From Fulvivirga sediminis (GTDB lineage Bacteria; Bacteroidota; Bacteroidia; Cytophagales; Cyclobacteriaceae): a DNA stretch of 64,000 nt. Made by a program: the position numbers and the translations under genes. Below, in pieces: positions 1 through 8,186 of the stretch (its first letter is position 1; each line of letters begins with the position of its first letter). The DNA is taken from assembly GCF_016757215.1 (NCBI RefSeq), contig NZ_JAESIY010000004.1, positions 62,001 through 126,000 on the forward strand. Direction: 5' to 3'. A model generated the notes under the pieces. That model was not told the origin of the DNA, made no database searches, and saw nothing but the letters and a program-made list of their open reading frames with translations.

Positions 1-2
1 CC

Positions 3-332
3 AGCGAAGGTGAACCAGAAGAATACCTAGAGTATGGTTATGCTATCTTTACGCTTGATAACAAGGAACAGCAGCTTATTATCCTGGAAAACGTACAAGA
101 AGGGGTACTTTTTCTTGCCTTTGCTGATGAGACCAGCGCAGATGAGACCTACGGTGGCGGAAGATACCTTGAGCTTAAGCACGATGGAAGCAAAAGCATA
201 TTATTAGACTTTAACCTGGCTTACAACCCCTACTGCGCTTACACTGCCGGCTACAGCTGCCCGCTGCCCCCTAAGGAGAACTTGCTTACCGTAGCAATTA
301 GAGCTGGAGAGAAGACTTATAAAGAACTGTAA
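3..332 (+). CDS. DUF1684 family protein, C-terminal part (5' end outside window)
   Basis: An open frame runs from the first bases to a TAA at 330-332 and has no start in the window, so this is the last ~109 codons of a longer gene. The end reads as the C-terminal half of a DUF1684 protein: a segment FNLAYNPYCAY, then a conserved Cys-Pro-Leu-Pro-Pro, then an ending rich in AIRAGEK. These are the most conserved parts of that family as I know it. Members are usually secreted or lipid-anchored proteins of unknown function in Bacteroidota and Actinobacteria. No terminator is obvious after the stop; the next gene, pheT, starts 292 bases later with its own promoter. The family call rests on recognising the motif order, not on a search. 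Confidence 0.75.
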   Translation, partial: SEGEPEEYLEYGYAIFTLDNKEQQLIILENVQEGVLFLAFADETSADETYGGGRYLELKHDGSKSILLDFNLAYNPYCAYTAGYSCPLPPKENLLTVAIRAGEKTYKEL

Positions 333-549
333 GAATGCAGAAAAATGGACTTTCCAAAAGCTAGGCATCGGATATGTCCATCAAAATTCTTGATTTTCTA
401 ATCACTTCAATCAAAAACGAGCTATCATAATTTTGGTCGTAACACACTCTAGCAGCACGTAGTTAATTTGCAAAAAACAATCACCAAACATTAATCCAAT
501 TTAAGTCACTGATCACAAGCACTTTAAATAACATTCTAAAAAAAATCAT

Positions 550-586
550 TTAACTCTCCTTAAAAGCTATAAATGTGTAATTTTGC
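550..586 (+). promoter_or_regulatory. candidate promoter of pheT
   Basis: In the 292-base gap before pheT, TAATTTTGC at 578-586 matches the Bacteroidota -7 consensus TAnnTTTGC exactly. A weak upstream box (TTTAAC, 550-555) lies about 22 bases before it. The pheT start codon follows 38 bases later, which leaves a short leader. The rest of the gap (333-549) is AT-rich and shows nothing else I can support. Confidence 0.5.
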
Positions 587-624
587 AGATTCAATATTTT
601 AGCAAATAAACGGCACTTTAAAGC

Positions 625-3042
625 ATGAAAATATCTTTAAACTGGCTTAAAGAATATATAGATTTAAATCAGTCACCTGAGGAACTTGGTAAAATTCTAA
701 CTGACACTGGCCTGGAAGTAGAAGGACTAGATCCTTTTGAGCAGGTACCAGGAGGCCTAAAAGGACTAGTGGTAGGAGAAGTACTCACATGCGTACCTCA
801 CTCCAATGCAGACAAACTGAAAGTTACTACCGTAGACTTAGGCGGCGAGGCTCCTACTCAAATTGTCTGTGGAGCTCCCAATGTAGCTCAAGGACAGAAA
901 GTGATAGTAGCCACAGTAGGCGCCACACTTTACCCCGAAGGACATGCCCCCTTTCAAATCAAAAAGGCAAAAATAAGAGGCGAGGTATCTGAAGGAATGA
1001 TCTGTGCTGAAGACGAAATAGGCCTTGGTAAAAGCCATGCAGGCATAATGGTACTAGATACTGACTTGCCCAATGGAACTCCGGCTGCCGAATACTTCGA
1101 CCTCACTGATGATACCATCATAGAAATAGGCCTTACGCCTAACCGAGCCGATGCAGCTTCTCACATAGGTGTGGCCAGAGACCTGAAAGCAGCCCTCAAG
1201 CAGGATATAAAATGGCCTGATGTATCTGCGTTTTCTGTAGACAATACCAATAGTAAGATCACCGTTTCTATTGAAAATGAAGAGGCCTGCCCACGTTATT
1301 CTGGCGTTTCCATCAGCAATGTAACCGTAAAAGAATCTCCTGAATGGCTTCAGGTAAAGCTAAAAACCTTAGGGTTAGAGCCTATCAATAACGTAGTGGA
1401 CATCACCAACTTTGTTCTTCATGAAACAGGACAACCACTACACGCTTTTGATGCCAGCCAGATAAAAGGGGATAAAGTAGTAGTAAAAACATTAACTGAA
1501 GGCTCCAAATTCACTACTCTTGACGATAAAGAAAGAAAATTAAAAGCTACCGATCTTATGATCTGTGATGGCGAAGGCAATGGCATGTGTATCGCCGGAG
1601 TATTTGGAGGAAAAGGATCTGGCGTTAAAGAAAGCACTACCGATGTATTTCTCGAAAGTGCCTACTTCTCTCCTGACTACATTCGTAAAACTGCTCAACA
1701 CCATCAGCTTAAAACTGACGCTTCTTTCCGCTATGAAAGAGGAACGGACCCGAACATAACCGTATATGCTTTAAAAAGAGCTACATTACTTATAAAAGAA
1801 TTGGCCGGAGGGGAAATCAGTTCTGAAATTACTGACATTTACCCTACTCCTATCGAAGACTTTAAAGTACCTGTGAAATATAAAAATATTCACAGACTCA
1901 TAGGTAAGGATATTGATAAGGATAGAATAAAGGAAATATTAACACTTCTTGACATCAAAATAACTGAGGAAACAGAAGACAGCTTCTTAGCGCTAGTTCC
2001 TCCGTTTAGAGTTGATGTGCAGAGAGAAGCTGACATAGTAGAAGAGATTCTAAGAGTATATGGCTTTAATAATGTAGACCTGCCAGATCATGTACAAAGT
2101 GATTATTTAGCAGAGTTCCCTGCTAGTGACAAGGATAAAATACAGAAAACCATCACTGAAATGCTGGTAAGCCAAGGGTACTATGAGATTTTAACTAACT
2201 CTCTCACTAAGCCCCAGTATGCAGCCAATGCTCCTGAGCTTGATGAAAAAGAGAGCGTACAAATTCTTAATAAGCTTAGTGAAGATTTAGCTGTACTAAG
2301 ACAAAGCTTACTGCATACCGGACTTGAAGTAGCGGCTTACAATATCAACAGAAGACAGTCTAACTTAAAGCTTTTTGAATTTGGCAAAAGCTACTTCCAT
2401 ATTGAAGATAGTTATGTAGAAAAACAGAAGCTTGCCATTTATCTTACCGGAGATATTGAAAGCGAAAACTGGATTAACAAGAGCAGAAAAGTCACTTTCC
2501 AAGACCTATACCAAACCGTGACCTCTGTTATTAGCCGTTTAATCGCTAAAGAAGTAACCACCGATGTTACTCATGATTCACCTTTTGCATACGGTTTAGT
2601 AATAAAACTAGGCCAGAAGGAATTGGCAAAAATTGGAAAAGTAAATGCCTCCACCTGTAAAAAAGCAGGAATCAAACAAGAAGTATTCTATGCTGAGATA
2701 GATTGGAACCTTTTAATGAAAAAGGCTTCTAATAGCGTAACTTTTGAAGAAGTATCCAAATTCCCTGAGGTAAGAAGAGATCTTTCATTAGTGATAGACA
2801 AAAAAGTAACCTTTGAAGAGATCAAAGCCCTTGCTACCGGAAAAAATCAGAAATTTATTAAGGCTATTAATGTTTTTGATGTTTATGAAGGTGAAAACAT
2901 TGGCGAAGACAAAAAGGCCTATGCTATCAATTTCACTTTAGAGGATAAAGAAAAAACCTTAACAGATAAGGTCATTGATAAAACAATGAACAATTTGATC
3001 CGGTTATTTGAAAATAATCTTAATGCTATTATCCGGAAGTAG
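625..3042 (+). CDS. pheT: phenylalanine--tRNA ligase beta subunit
   Basis: Large subunit of the cytoplasmic (PheST)2 enzyme that charges tRNA-Phe; the alpha subunit gene is not in this window. At 805 residues it has the full bacterial length. The domains come in the usual order: an EMAP/OB-type tRNA-binding fold near residues 40-150, the B3/B4 editing region around 215-390, the B5 domain around 405-475, the catalytic-like core to about 690, and a C-terminal FDX-ACB anticodon-binding domain from about 712 (it starts FPEVRRDLSLVID). The ATG at 625 sits just after a consensus-type promoter. The gene appears to head a short run pheT - coiled-coil protein - zapA in one direction, though the 112-base gap after it leaves room for another promoter. 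Confidence 0.97.
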   Translation: MKISLNWLKEYIDLNQSPEELGKILTDTGLEVEGLDPFEQVPGGLKGLVVGEVLTCVPHSNADKLKVTTVDLGGEAPTQIVCGAPNVAQGQKVIVATVGATLYPEGHAPFQIKKAKIRGEVSEGMICAEDEIGLGKSHAGIMVLDTDLPNGTPAAEYFDLTDDTIIEIGLTPNRADAASHIGVARDLKAALKQDIKWPDVSAFSVDNTNSKITVSIENEEACPRYSGVSISNVTVKESPEWLQVKLKTLGLEPINNVVDITNFVLHETGQPLHAFDASQIKGDKVVVKTLTEGSKFTTLDDKERKLKATDLMICDGEGNGMCIAGVFGGKGSGVKESTTDVFLESAYFSPDYIRKTAQHHQLKTDASFRYERGTDPNITVYALKRATLLIKELAGGEISSEITDIYPTPIEDFKVPVKYKNIHRLIGKDIDKDRIKEILTLLDIKITEETEDSFLALVPPFRVDVQREADIVEEILRVYGFNNVDLPDHVQSDYLAEFPASDKDKIQKTITEMLVSQGYYEILTNSLTKPQYAANAPELDEKESVQILNKLSEDLAVLRQSLLHTGLEVAAYNINRRQSNLKLFEFGKSYFHIEDSYVEKQKLAIYLTGDIESENWINKSRKVTFQDLYQTVTSVISRLIAKEVTTDVTHDSPFAYGLVIKLGQKELAKIGKVNASTCKKAGIKQEVFYAEIDWNLLMKKASNSVTFEEVSKFPEVRRDLSLVIDKKVTFEEIKALATGKNQKFIKAINVFDVYEGENIGEDKKAYAINFTLEDKEKTLTDKVIDKTMNNLIRLFENNLNAIIRK

Positions 3043-3154
3043 GATAAGTAAAGTTTAATCTTTAATTTACATTTTAAATTACTAGTAACATTGGTTGATA
3101 ATGCTTACACTAGAACACTCAAAATGTAATAATGGAGGTCAATTATAAATAACA

Positions 3155-3451
3155 ATGAACAACGATCAGCTCAAAGCTAGTTTACAAACTCTTGAACGCA
3201 AGATTAATTTATTATTGGGTGACCATAAAGCGCTAAAACTGGAGGTTTCTAAGCTTCAGGAAGAAAACCAAGAGTTGCATAGTATGCTTAAGCAGAAAGA
3301 TGAGCAGATCAACAACTTTCAAAATAAGATTAAAATTAGTAAGATTGTAAATAATATAGATACGGAAGAAGGTAACACTTCTGAGTTAAAGAGGAAGATA
3401 GACGATTATATAAAGGAGATTGATAAGTGTATTGTACACTTAAGTAAATAA
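3155..3451 (+). CDS. small coiled-coil protein upstream of zapA
   Basis: A 98-residue protein, highly charged, with heptad-like leucines over roughly residues 5-65 and no signal peptide or membrane segment. It has no catalytic motif I recognise. The next gene, zapA, starts 11 bases after its stop, so the two are almost certainly translated from one message. A small cytoplasmic coiled coil paired with ZapA suggests a part in the Z-ring, for example a ZapB-like partner that extends ZapA filaments; that role is inferred from position and from the coiled coil only. It could equally be a conserved protein of unrelated function. The start at 3155 is the first ATG; a GGAGG at 3134-3138 is too far upstream to act as a ribosome binding site. 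Confidence 0.8.
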   Translation: MNNDQLKASLQTLERKINLLLGDHKALKLEVSKLQEENQELHSMLKQKDEQINNFQNKIKISKIVNNIDTEEGNTSELKRKIDDYIKEIDKCIVHLSK

Positions 3452-3462
3452 TACCGCTCCAT

Positions 3463-3747
3463 ATGGACGAACTTTCAATAAGAATAAAAATTGCCGATAG
3501 AGAATACCCCATGAAGGTAAAGGTGGAGGATGAGGCTAGGGTGCGCCGTGCCGGTAAGCAAATTAATGAAAGAATTAGATCTTATAGAGAACAATTTGGC
3601 ATAGATGATAAACAAGATCTATTAGCCATGGTAGCATTCGATTGTCTGGTTGACAAAATGGAGTCTGATGAAAAACAACATAATATAGACGACAGTGTAG
3701 TTGATAAAGTAAAACAACTTAACAACCTGATCAACCAATCTTTATAA
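3463..3747 (+). CDS. zapA: cell division protein ZapA
   Basis: A 94-residue ZapA. These proteins bind FtsZ filaments at mid-cell and promote their bundling. The N-terminal globular part opens with IRIKIADREYPMKV, the beta-strand pattern typical of ZapA, followed by a helix with RRAGKQINERI; the last 40 residues form the dimerisation coiled coil with an acidic and lysine-rich ending. The length is normal for the family. It follows the coiled-coil gene by 11 bases and is followed by a structured, non-coding gap of 198 bases before rny. Confidence 0.9.
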   Translation: MDELSIRIKIADREYPMKVKVEDEARVRRAGKQINERIRSYREQFGIDDKQDLLAMVAFDCLVDKMESDEKQHNIDDSVVDKVKQLNNLINQSL

Positions 3748-3753
3748 ATTTTT

Positions 3754-3930
3754 CCTTCCACTTTAGCTGGATTTACCTTTTTCTGTAATTCGATTAACAG
3801 TGCGTGTTAGTTACAGAAGGAAAGGAAATATATGGCTTATACATTTATAAAAATAAAGGTAAATCTAACCAATTTAGCTTATTGGGCTATCTGCCTAGCT
3901 TCTGTCTTACCCACACCACAACCTAACATA
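3754..3930 (+). ncRNA. ssrS: candidate 6S RNA (ssrS) between zapA and rny
   Basis: The gap between zapA and rny carries no reading frame but strong nested inverted repeats: TTCTGTAA (3781-3788) with TTACAGAA (3811-3818), enclosing TAACA (3795-3799) with TGTTA (3805-3809); and, directly outside on the 5' side, ATTTACCTTT (3771-3780) with a perfect partner AAAGGTAAAT at 3855-3864. The outer 5' arm can also pair locally with 3820-3828, so two folds compete. A long rod with a terminal hairpin and a bulged middle, directly downstream of zapA, is what 6S RNA (the RNA polymerase mimic) looks like, and zapA-linked 6S genes are well known in proteobacteria. The ends given are guesses. The alternative is a structured leader of rny. 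Confidence 0.45.
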
Positions 3931-3945
3931 ATAAACGTATAAATA

Positions 3946-5511
3946 ATGGCAGAAATAATTTATGTAATACTCGCAGCTGTAGTAGGCCTGGGTATTGGTA
4001 TAATGATAGGCAAGTCTCTTATTAATAAAATAAACGCCCAAAAAGAGCTTGAAATTGAGGAGAAGGCAAAAAGTATTGTAAAAGAGGCAGAACTATCTGC
4101 CGAAAACATCAAAAAGAACAAGATTTTAGAAGCAAAAGAAAAATTCTTAAAACTAAAAGCTGAGTTTGAAGAAGAGGCATCTAAAAAGAAGAACATTATT
4201 ATTACCAATGAAAACAAGCTTAAACAAAGAGAGCAGCATCTCTCTAAAGAGTTTGAACAGGTAAAGAGAAAAGAGTCTGAGATAAAAGAGCTAAAAGATA
4301 AGCTTGCAGCACAGATAGACGTGGTAAACAATAAAAAGGCTGAACTAGATAAGTTCAACCAACAAAAAGTAGCCATTCTTGAAAAAATCTCTAACCTCAC
4401 AGCGGAAGAGGCTAAAGAGCAGCTGGTAGAATCACTTAAAGATGAAGCCCAAACCAAGGCGTCATCATTCATCAAAGATATTTTAGAAGAGGCCAAACTT
4501 TCTGCTACAAAACAAGCCAGAAAGGTGGTATTAGAAACCATTCAGCGTACCGCTACTGAGCATGCTATTGAAAACTGCGTTTCTATATTCAATATTGAAA
4601 GTGATGATATCAAAGGTAAAATCATTGGCCGTGAAGGACGTAACATCAGAGCTCTTGAAGCTGCTACCGGTGTTGAAATTATAGTTGATGACACCCCTGA
4701 AGCTATCATCATTTCAGGTTTCGACCCTGTAAGAAGAGAAATAGCCAGACTATCATTACACCGATTAGTAGTAGATGGCCGTATTCACCCAGCCAGAATT
4801 GAAGAGATTGTAGCTAAGACCAAGAAAAACATAGAAGAAGAGATCATTGAAATTGGTGAAAGAACAGTGATTGATCTTGCTATCCATGGTTTGCACCCAG
4901 AGCTAATTAAGATGGTTGGTCGTATGAGATTCAGATCATCATACGGACAAAACCTATTACAACACTCCAGAGAAGTAGCTAACCTTTGCGCTACAATGGC
5001 CTCAGAGCTGGGTCTAAGCCCTAAACAAGCTAAAAGAGCAGGATTACTCCATGACATTGGTAAAGTATGGCCAGACGAGCCAGAAAAGCCTCACGCGATC
5101 ATAGGTATGGAGCTAGCTCAAAAATACAAAGAGCACCCTATTGTATGTAATGCTATTGGAGCTCACCATGACGAAATTGAAATGACTTCTATGATTGCCC
5201 CTATCATACAGGCTTGTGATGCCATCTCTGGCGCTAGGCCAGGAGCCAGAAGAGAAGTAATGGAAAGCTATATTAAGCGTCTTAAAGAGCTTGAGCAGCT
5301 AGCCCTTAGCTTTGACGGTGTACATAAATGCTATGCTATACAAGCAGGTAGAGAATTACGAGTTATGGTAGATGCTGACAATGTGAGCGATGACAGAGCA
5401 AGCCAGCTATCTTTTGATATATCTCAGAAGATAGAGAAAGACATGCAGTATCCTGGGCAAATAAAGATTACCGTAATCAGAGAAATGAGGTCAGTAGCTT
5501 ACGCTAAATAA
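3946..5511 (+). CDS. rny: ribonuclease Y
   Basis: Membrane-anchored endoribonuclease that starts mRNA decay. The 521-residue protein has the classic layout: a single N-terminal membrane helix (residues ~4-24), a long charged coiled coil (~30-205), a KH RNA-binding domain with [11 protein letters not shown] (~227-237), and an HD domain with His340, the His369-Asp370 pair in LLHDIGK, and the later HH in IGAHHDE. The start ATG at 3946 places the membrane helix at the very N-terminus. Length and domain order are normal for RNase Y. The coiled-coil segment gives a long open frame on the opposite strand, which is a shadow. A strong terminator follows 24 bases after the stop. Confidence 0.97.
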   Translation: MAEIIYVILAAVVGLGIGIMIGKSLINKINAQKELEIEEKAKSIVKEAELSAENIKKNKILEAKEKFLKLKAEFEEEASKKKNIIITNENKLKQREQHLSKEFEQVKRKESEIKELKDKLAAQIDVVNNKKAELDKFNQQKVAILEKISNLTAEEAKEQLVESLKDEAQTKASSFIKDILEEAKLSATKQARKVVLETIQRTATEHAIENCVSIFNIESDDIKGKIIGREGRNIRALEAATGVEIIVDDTPEAIIISGFDPVRREIARLSLHRLVVDGRIHPARIEEIVAKTKKNIEEEIIEIGERTVIDLAIHGLHPELIKMVGRMRFRSSYGQNLLQHSREVANLCATMASELGLSPKQAKRAGLLHDIGKVWPDEPEKPHAIIGMELAQKYKEHPIVCNAIGAHHDEIEMTSMIAPIIQACDAISGARPGARREVMESYIKRLKELEQLALSFDGVHKCYAIQAGRELRVMVDADNVSDDRASQLSFDISQKIEKDMQYPGQIKITVIREMRSVAYAK

Positions 5512-5534
5512 TCTTTTCAAAACCATTATATTTT

Positions 5535-5565
5535 AAAGCTGTTTTAGAGATAAAACAGCTTTTTT
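5535..5565 (+). terminator. intrinsic terminator after rny
   Basis: A perfect 12-base stem (AAAGCTGTTTTA, 5535-5546, with 5551-5562) with a four-base loop runs directly into a T tract. It closes the rny transcript 16 bases before the next gene. Confidence 0.85.
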
Positions 5566-5581
5566 AATTTTAAGAAATACC

Positions 5582-6238
5582 ATGTCTAAAAAATTTTGTG
5601 CAGCCATCTTTGATATGGATGGCGTAATCGCTGACACCAACCCATTCCATCAAAAATCTATTAAGCAATTCTGCCAAAAATATGGTAAAGATGTTTCTGA
5701 TAACTTCCTTAAGGAAAAGGTATATGGAAGAACCAATGAAGATTGGATACCAGAAGTATTTGGCAAGCTGGAGCATGATCAGCTTAAAGCTTATGCAGAT
5801 GAAAAAGAAGAGCTCTTCAGAGAGATTTACAGAGCCGACCTAGCACCAGTAAAAGGCATCAAGGCATTTCTAGCTCATCTGAAGCAAGATGACATTAAAA
5901 TGGCAGTAGGCACTTCTGCACCAGTAGAGAACGCTGATTTCATATTACAAGGACTAGATATAGAAAGCTATTTCGAAACCATATTACATTCAGCACATGT
6001 AACCAAGAGTAAGCCAGATCCACAGATATACCTGAAGGCATGTCATGCAGTAGGTTATGATCCCAAAAATTGCATTGTATTTGAAGATTCTTTATCGGGA
6101 GTGGAGGCAGGAAAAGCGGCAGGTTGCAAAGTAGTAGGCATTACTACTACCCACACTGAGAAAGAATTAGAACATTGCGATTTGATCATTAGAGATTTTA
6201 GTATGCTCACACCTTCTGCATTAGAAAACATCATGTAG
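5582..6238 (+). CDS. HAD hydrolase, beta-phosphoglucomutase-like subfamily
   Basis: A 218-residue cytoplasmic HAD-superfamily protein. Motif I is FDMDGVIADTNPFH near residues 10-23 (nucleophile Asp and the second Asp of DxD), followed by a helical cap (~18-85), motif II in AVGTSA (~105), a lysine in TKSKPDP (~145) and motif IV in FEDSLSGVEAG (~170). This is the pattern of the beta-phosphoglucomutase / sugar-phosphate phosphatase group. The actual substrate cannot be told from sequence. It stands alone between two terminators, so it is probably transcribed from its own promoter and not linked to the sugar genes that follow on the other strand. Confidence 0.85.
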   Translation: MSKKFCAAIFDMDGVIADTNPFHQKSIKQFCQKYGKDVSDNFLKEKVYGRTNEDWIPEVFGKLEHDQLKAYADEKEELFREIYRADLAPVKGIKAFLAHLKQDDIKMAVGTSAPVENADFILQGLDIESYFETILHSAHVTKSKPDPQIYLKACHAVGYDPKNCIVFEDSLSGVEAGKAAGCKVVGITTTHTEKELEHCDLIIRDFSMLTPSALENIM

Positions 6239-6263
6239 TGATCTTTCACTGCCCTTAAAAAAC

Positions 6264-6297
6264 AAAAGTTCTGACCGGTTGCCCAGTCAGAACTTTT
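6264..6297. terminator. bidirectional terminator between HAD gene and SSS transporter gene
   Basis: A perfect 12-base stem, AAAAGTTCTGAC (6264-6275) with 6286-6297, is flanked by A and T runs on both sides, so it can stop the plus-strand HAD transcript and the converging minus-strand araBDA-galM-SSS transcript. Confidence 0.85.
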
Positions 6298-6320
6298 TTA
6301 TTGTTAAACGAATACAGCTC

Positions 6321-7934
6321 TTATTTTCCGTTAAAGTAAACCATAACGGTTATTACCATCGCCAGCACTACAAGAGAAGCTGCGATATCTACCCATCCAT
6401 AACTAGTTTTATTATCTTTCTTATCTTGTTCACTAAGCGTACCAAAAGTAAGCCCTGCTGTTTTCTCTGCAGGAGGAGGAGCTGTAGCTAAACTTACTAC
6501 AATAGTAAGTGCCACGCAGAATAAGAAGAAATAAGCTCCGAAAGTAAGGAAGTTCATATCGGCCAATTCGAACAAAAATCCACTCAAATTAGATTTTACC
6601 AACTCTAAAGTAATTCTTATGGCAGCTACTATCAAACCTACTACTAGAGTAGTATAGGCTCCTGCAGCATTTATCCTCTTAAGGAATATCCCTAGTAAGA
6701 AAATCGCTGTAATTGGAGGAGCTATATAACTTTGTACACTTTGCAAGTATTCGTAAAGTACACCTGAGATGTTAGCCATAATAGGAATCCAGGCGATACC
6801 ACAAATCACTACAATAACAGTAGCAATCTGGCCGATTTTAACAAGCTCATGCTCAGGAGTATCTGGCTTAAGCTTTTTATAAATATCTACTGTAAATAAA
6901 GTAGAGCAAGAGTTAAATACTGAAGCTAGTGAACTCATAAGAGCCGCCAAAAGTCCTGCTGCTACAAGGCCTCTTAAACCAGAGGGCAATAGATTACTCA
7001 TCAAAACAGGGAAAGCCTCATCTGGAGAATCCCATTGCAACTCACCTCTTTGCTTTAATACTAAAGCTACCACACCAGGGATTAAGAATAAGAAAACTGG
7101 TAATAATTTCAAGAATCCACCCCATATAGTACCCCTTCTACCTTCTTTTATATTTTTGGCCGTTAAAACTCGCTGCACTATATACTGGTCAGTACACCAA
7201 TACCATATACCTACAATGGTACTAGTCATTAATAAACTAGGCCAAGGGAAATCAGGATCGGTGGCGGGCCTCCACATATTGAAATATTCTGGTCCTAATG
7301 TCTCTTTCATACTAGAGAAACCACCAACAGCATTTACCCCCATTACGGTAAGCGTAGCCGCACCTATAATTAGCACTATAGTTTGTAATGTCTCAGTATA
7401 AATTACAGCTCTCATACCACCTAAAACGGTGTAAAGTCCGGTAAGAATAACCGTTGCCAAGGCTCCTACCCAGAAGTTGATACCTAACAGTGCAGACACT
7501 ACCACACCACCAGCATAAATAGTAACAGAGATCTTAGTAAGCACATACGCTAACAAAGAAAATACTGACAATAACCATCTGGACTTAGCACTAAATCGCT
7601 TTTCCAGAAACTCCGGCATAGTAAATACACCACTACGTGCATAGAAAGGCAAGAAAACCCAACCTAACATAAGTACGACCCAAGCATGTAGCTCATAAAT
7701 GAGCATTGGGAACTTATCTCCGGCTCCGGCACCTGCCAGCCCCACTACGTGTTCAGATCCAATATTAGAAGCAAATATTGACGCTCCTACTACAAACCAC
7801 CCCACATTTCTTCCCGCTAAAAAGTAATCTTCTGTATTTTTCTGCTTCTTTAAAATAACCCAGACGGCTACCCCAAAGAGCACCAGAAAATAAATACCAA
7901 TAAATACCCAATCGAGGGTGTCTAATGTTTTCAT
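6321..7934 (-). CDS. sodium:solute symporter (SSS/SGLT family), probable sugar importer
   Basis: A 537-residue inner-membrane protein with about 13-14 membrane helices and the SGLT signature near the N-terminus: EDYFLAGRNVGWFVVGASIFASN in pieces, with the sodium-binding GASIFASNIG segment, and a later AGLLAALMSSLASVFNS segment that carries sodium-site serines. Such symporters drive monosaccharide uptake with sodium. It is the last gene of the araB-araD-araA-galM direction, 252 bases after galM, so L-arabinose is the most likely substrate. It is also the only recognisable sugar importer of the inner membrane in this window, which leaves open whether it also takes uronates. The long upstream gap holds an operator-like element and suggests its own promoter. 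Confidence 0.88.
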   Translation of the reverse strand: MKTLDTLDWVFIGIYFLVLFGVAVWVILKKQKNTEDYFLAGRNVGWFVVGASIFASNIGSEHVVGLAGAGAGDKFPMLIYELHAWVVLMLGWVFLPFYARSGVFTMPEFLEKRFSAKSRWLLSVFSLLAYVLTKISVTIYAGGVVVSALLGINFWVGALATVILTGLYTVLGGMRAVIYTETLQTIVLIIGAATLTVMGVNAVGGFSSMKETLGPEYFNMWRPATDPDFPWPSLLMTSTIVGIWYWCTDQYIVQRVLTAKNIKEGRRGTIWGGFLKLLPVFLFLIPGVVALVLKQRGELQWDSPDEAFPVLMSNLLPSGLRGLVAAGLLAALMSSLASVFNSCSTLFTVDIYKKLKPDTPEHELVKIGQIATVIVVICGIAWIPIMANISGVLYEYLQSVQSYIAPPITAIFLLGIFLKRINAAGAYTTLVVGLIVAAIRITLELVKSNLSGFLFELADMNFLTFGAYFFLFCVALTIVVSLATAPPPAEKTAGLTFGTLSEQDKKDNKTSYGWVDIAASLVVLAMVITVMVYFNGK

Positions 7935-8136
7935 ATAAAATTAATTTAGGTCACTTAGAAATGGCGACAAACTTTAACTATGAGAATCCATTAATTAAAG
8001 AGTAAGCTTATTTCATGAGTTAATTAGTTTAAATAATTCTGTCATAGTGCACCGATGATAGCTTCAATTTATGAAACTTTTCTTATTTGGTACTTTTGAC
8101 CATAAGTATATGTAACGATGTGCAATATGTTAAAAA

Positions 8137-8149
8137 CAAACGATTGCAA
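8137..8149. promoter_or_regulatory. operator-like site upstream of the SSS transporter gene
   Basis: CAAACGATTGCAA lies in the 252-base gap between galM and the SSS gene. Its exact reverse complement is found upstream of the arabinan susC (24536-24548), and the inner half AACGATTGC recurs at two pectin promoters. This suggests a LacI-type regulator, but it is only half of the palindrome seen at uxaA. The rest of the gap is AT-rich with no other clear signal. Confidence 0.45.
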
Positions 8150-8186
8150 AAAACTTAATAGGAATTTTCTTCAAAAAAATTTTCAC

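Noticed and set aside
3960-4541. 193-codon minus-strand frame opposite rny
   Set aside because: It mirrors the lysine- and glutamate-rich coiled coil of RNase Y and is rich in Ser, Leu and Phe, as expected for an antisense shadow.
8111-8124. TGTAACGATGTGCA before the SSS gene as a second operator
   Set aside because: It fits the TGTAAACGATTGCA site only with an insertion and deletion; too weak beside the better copy at 8137.
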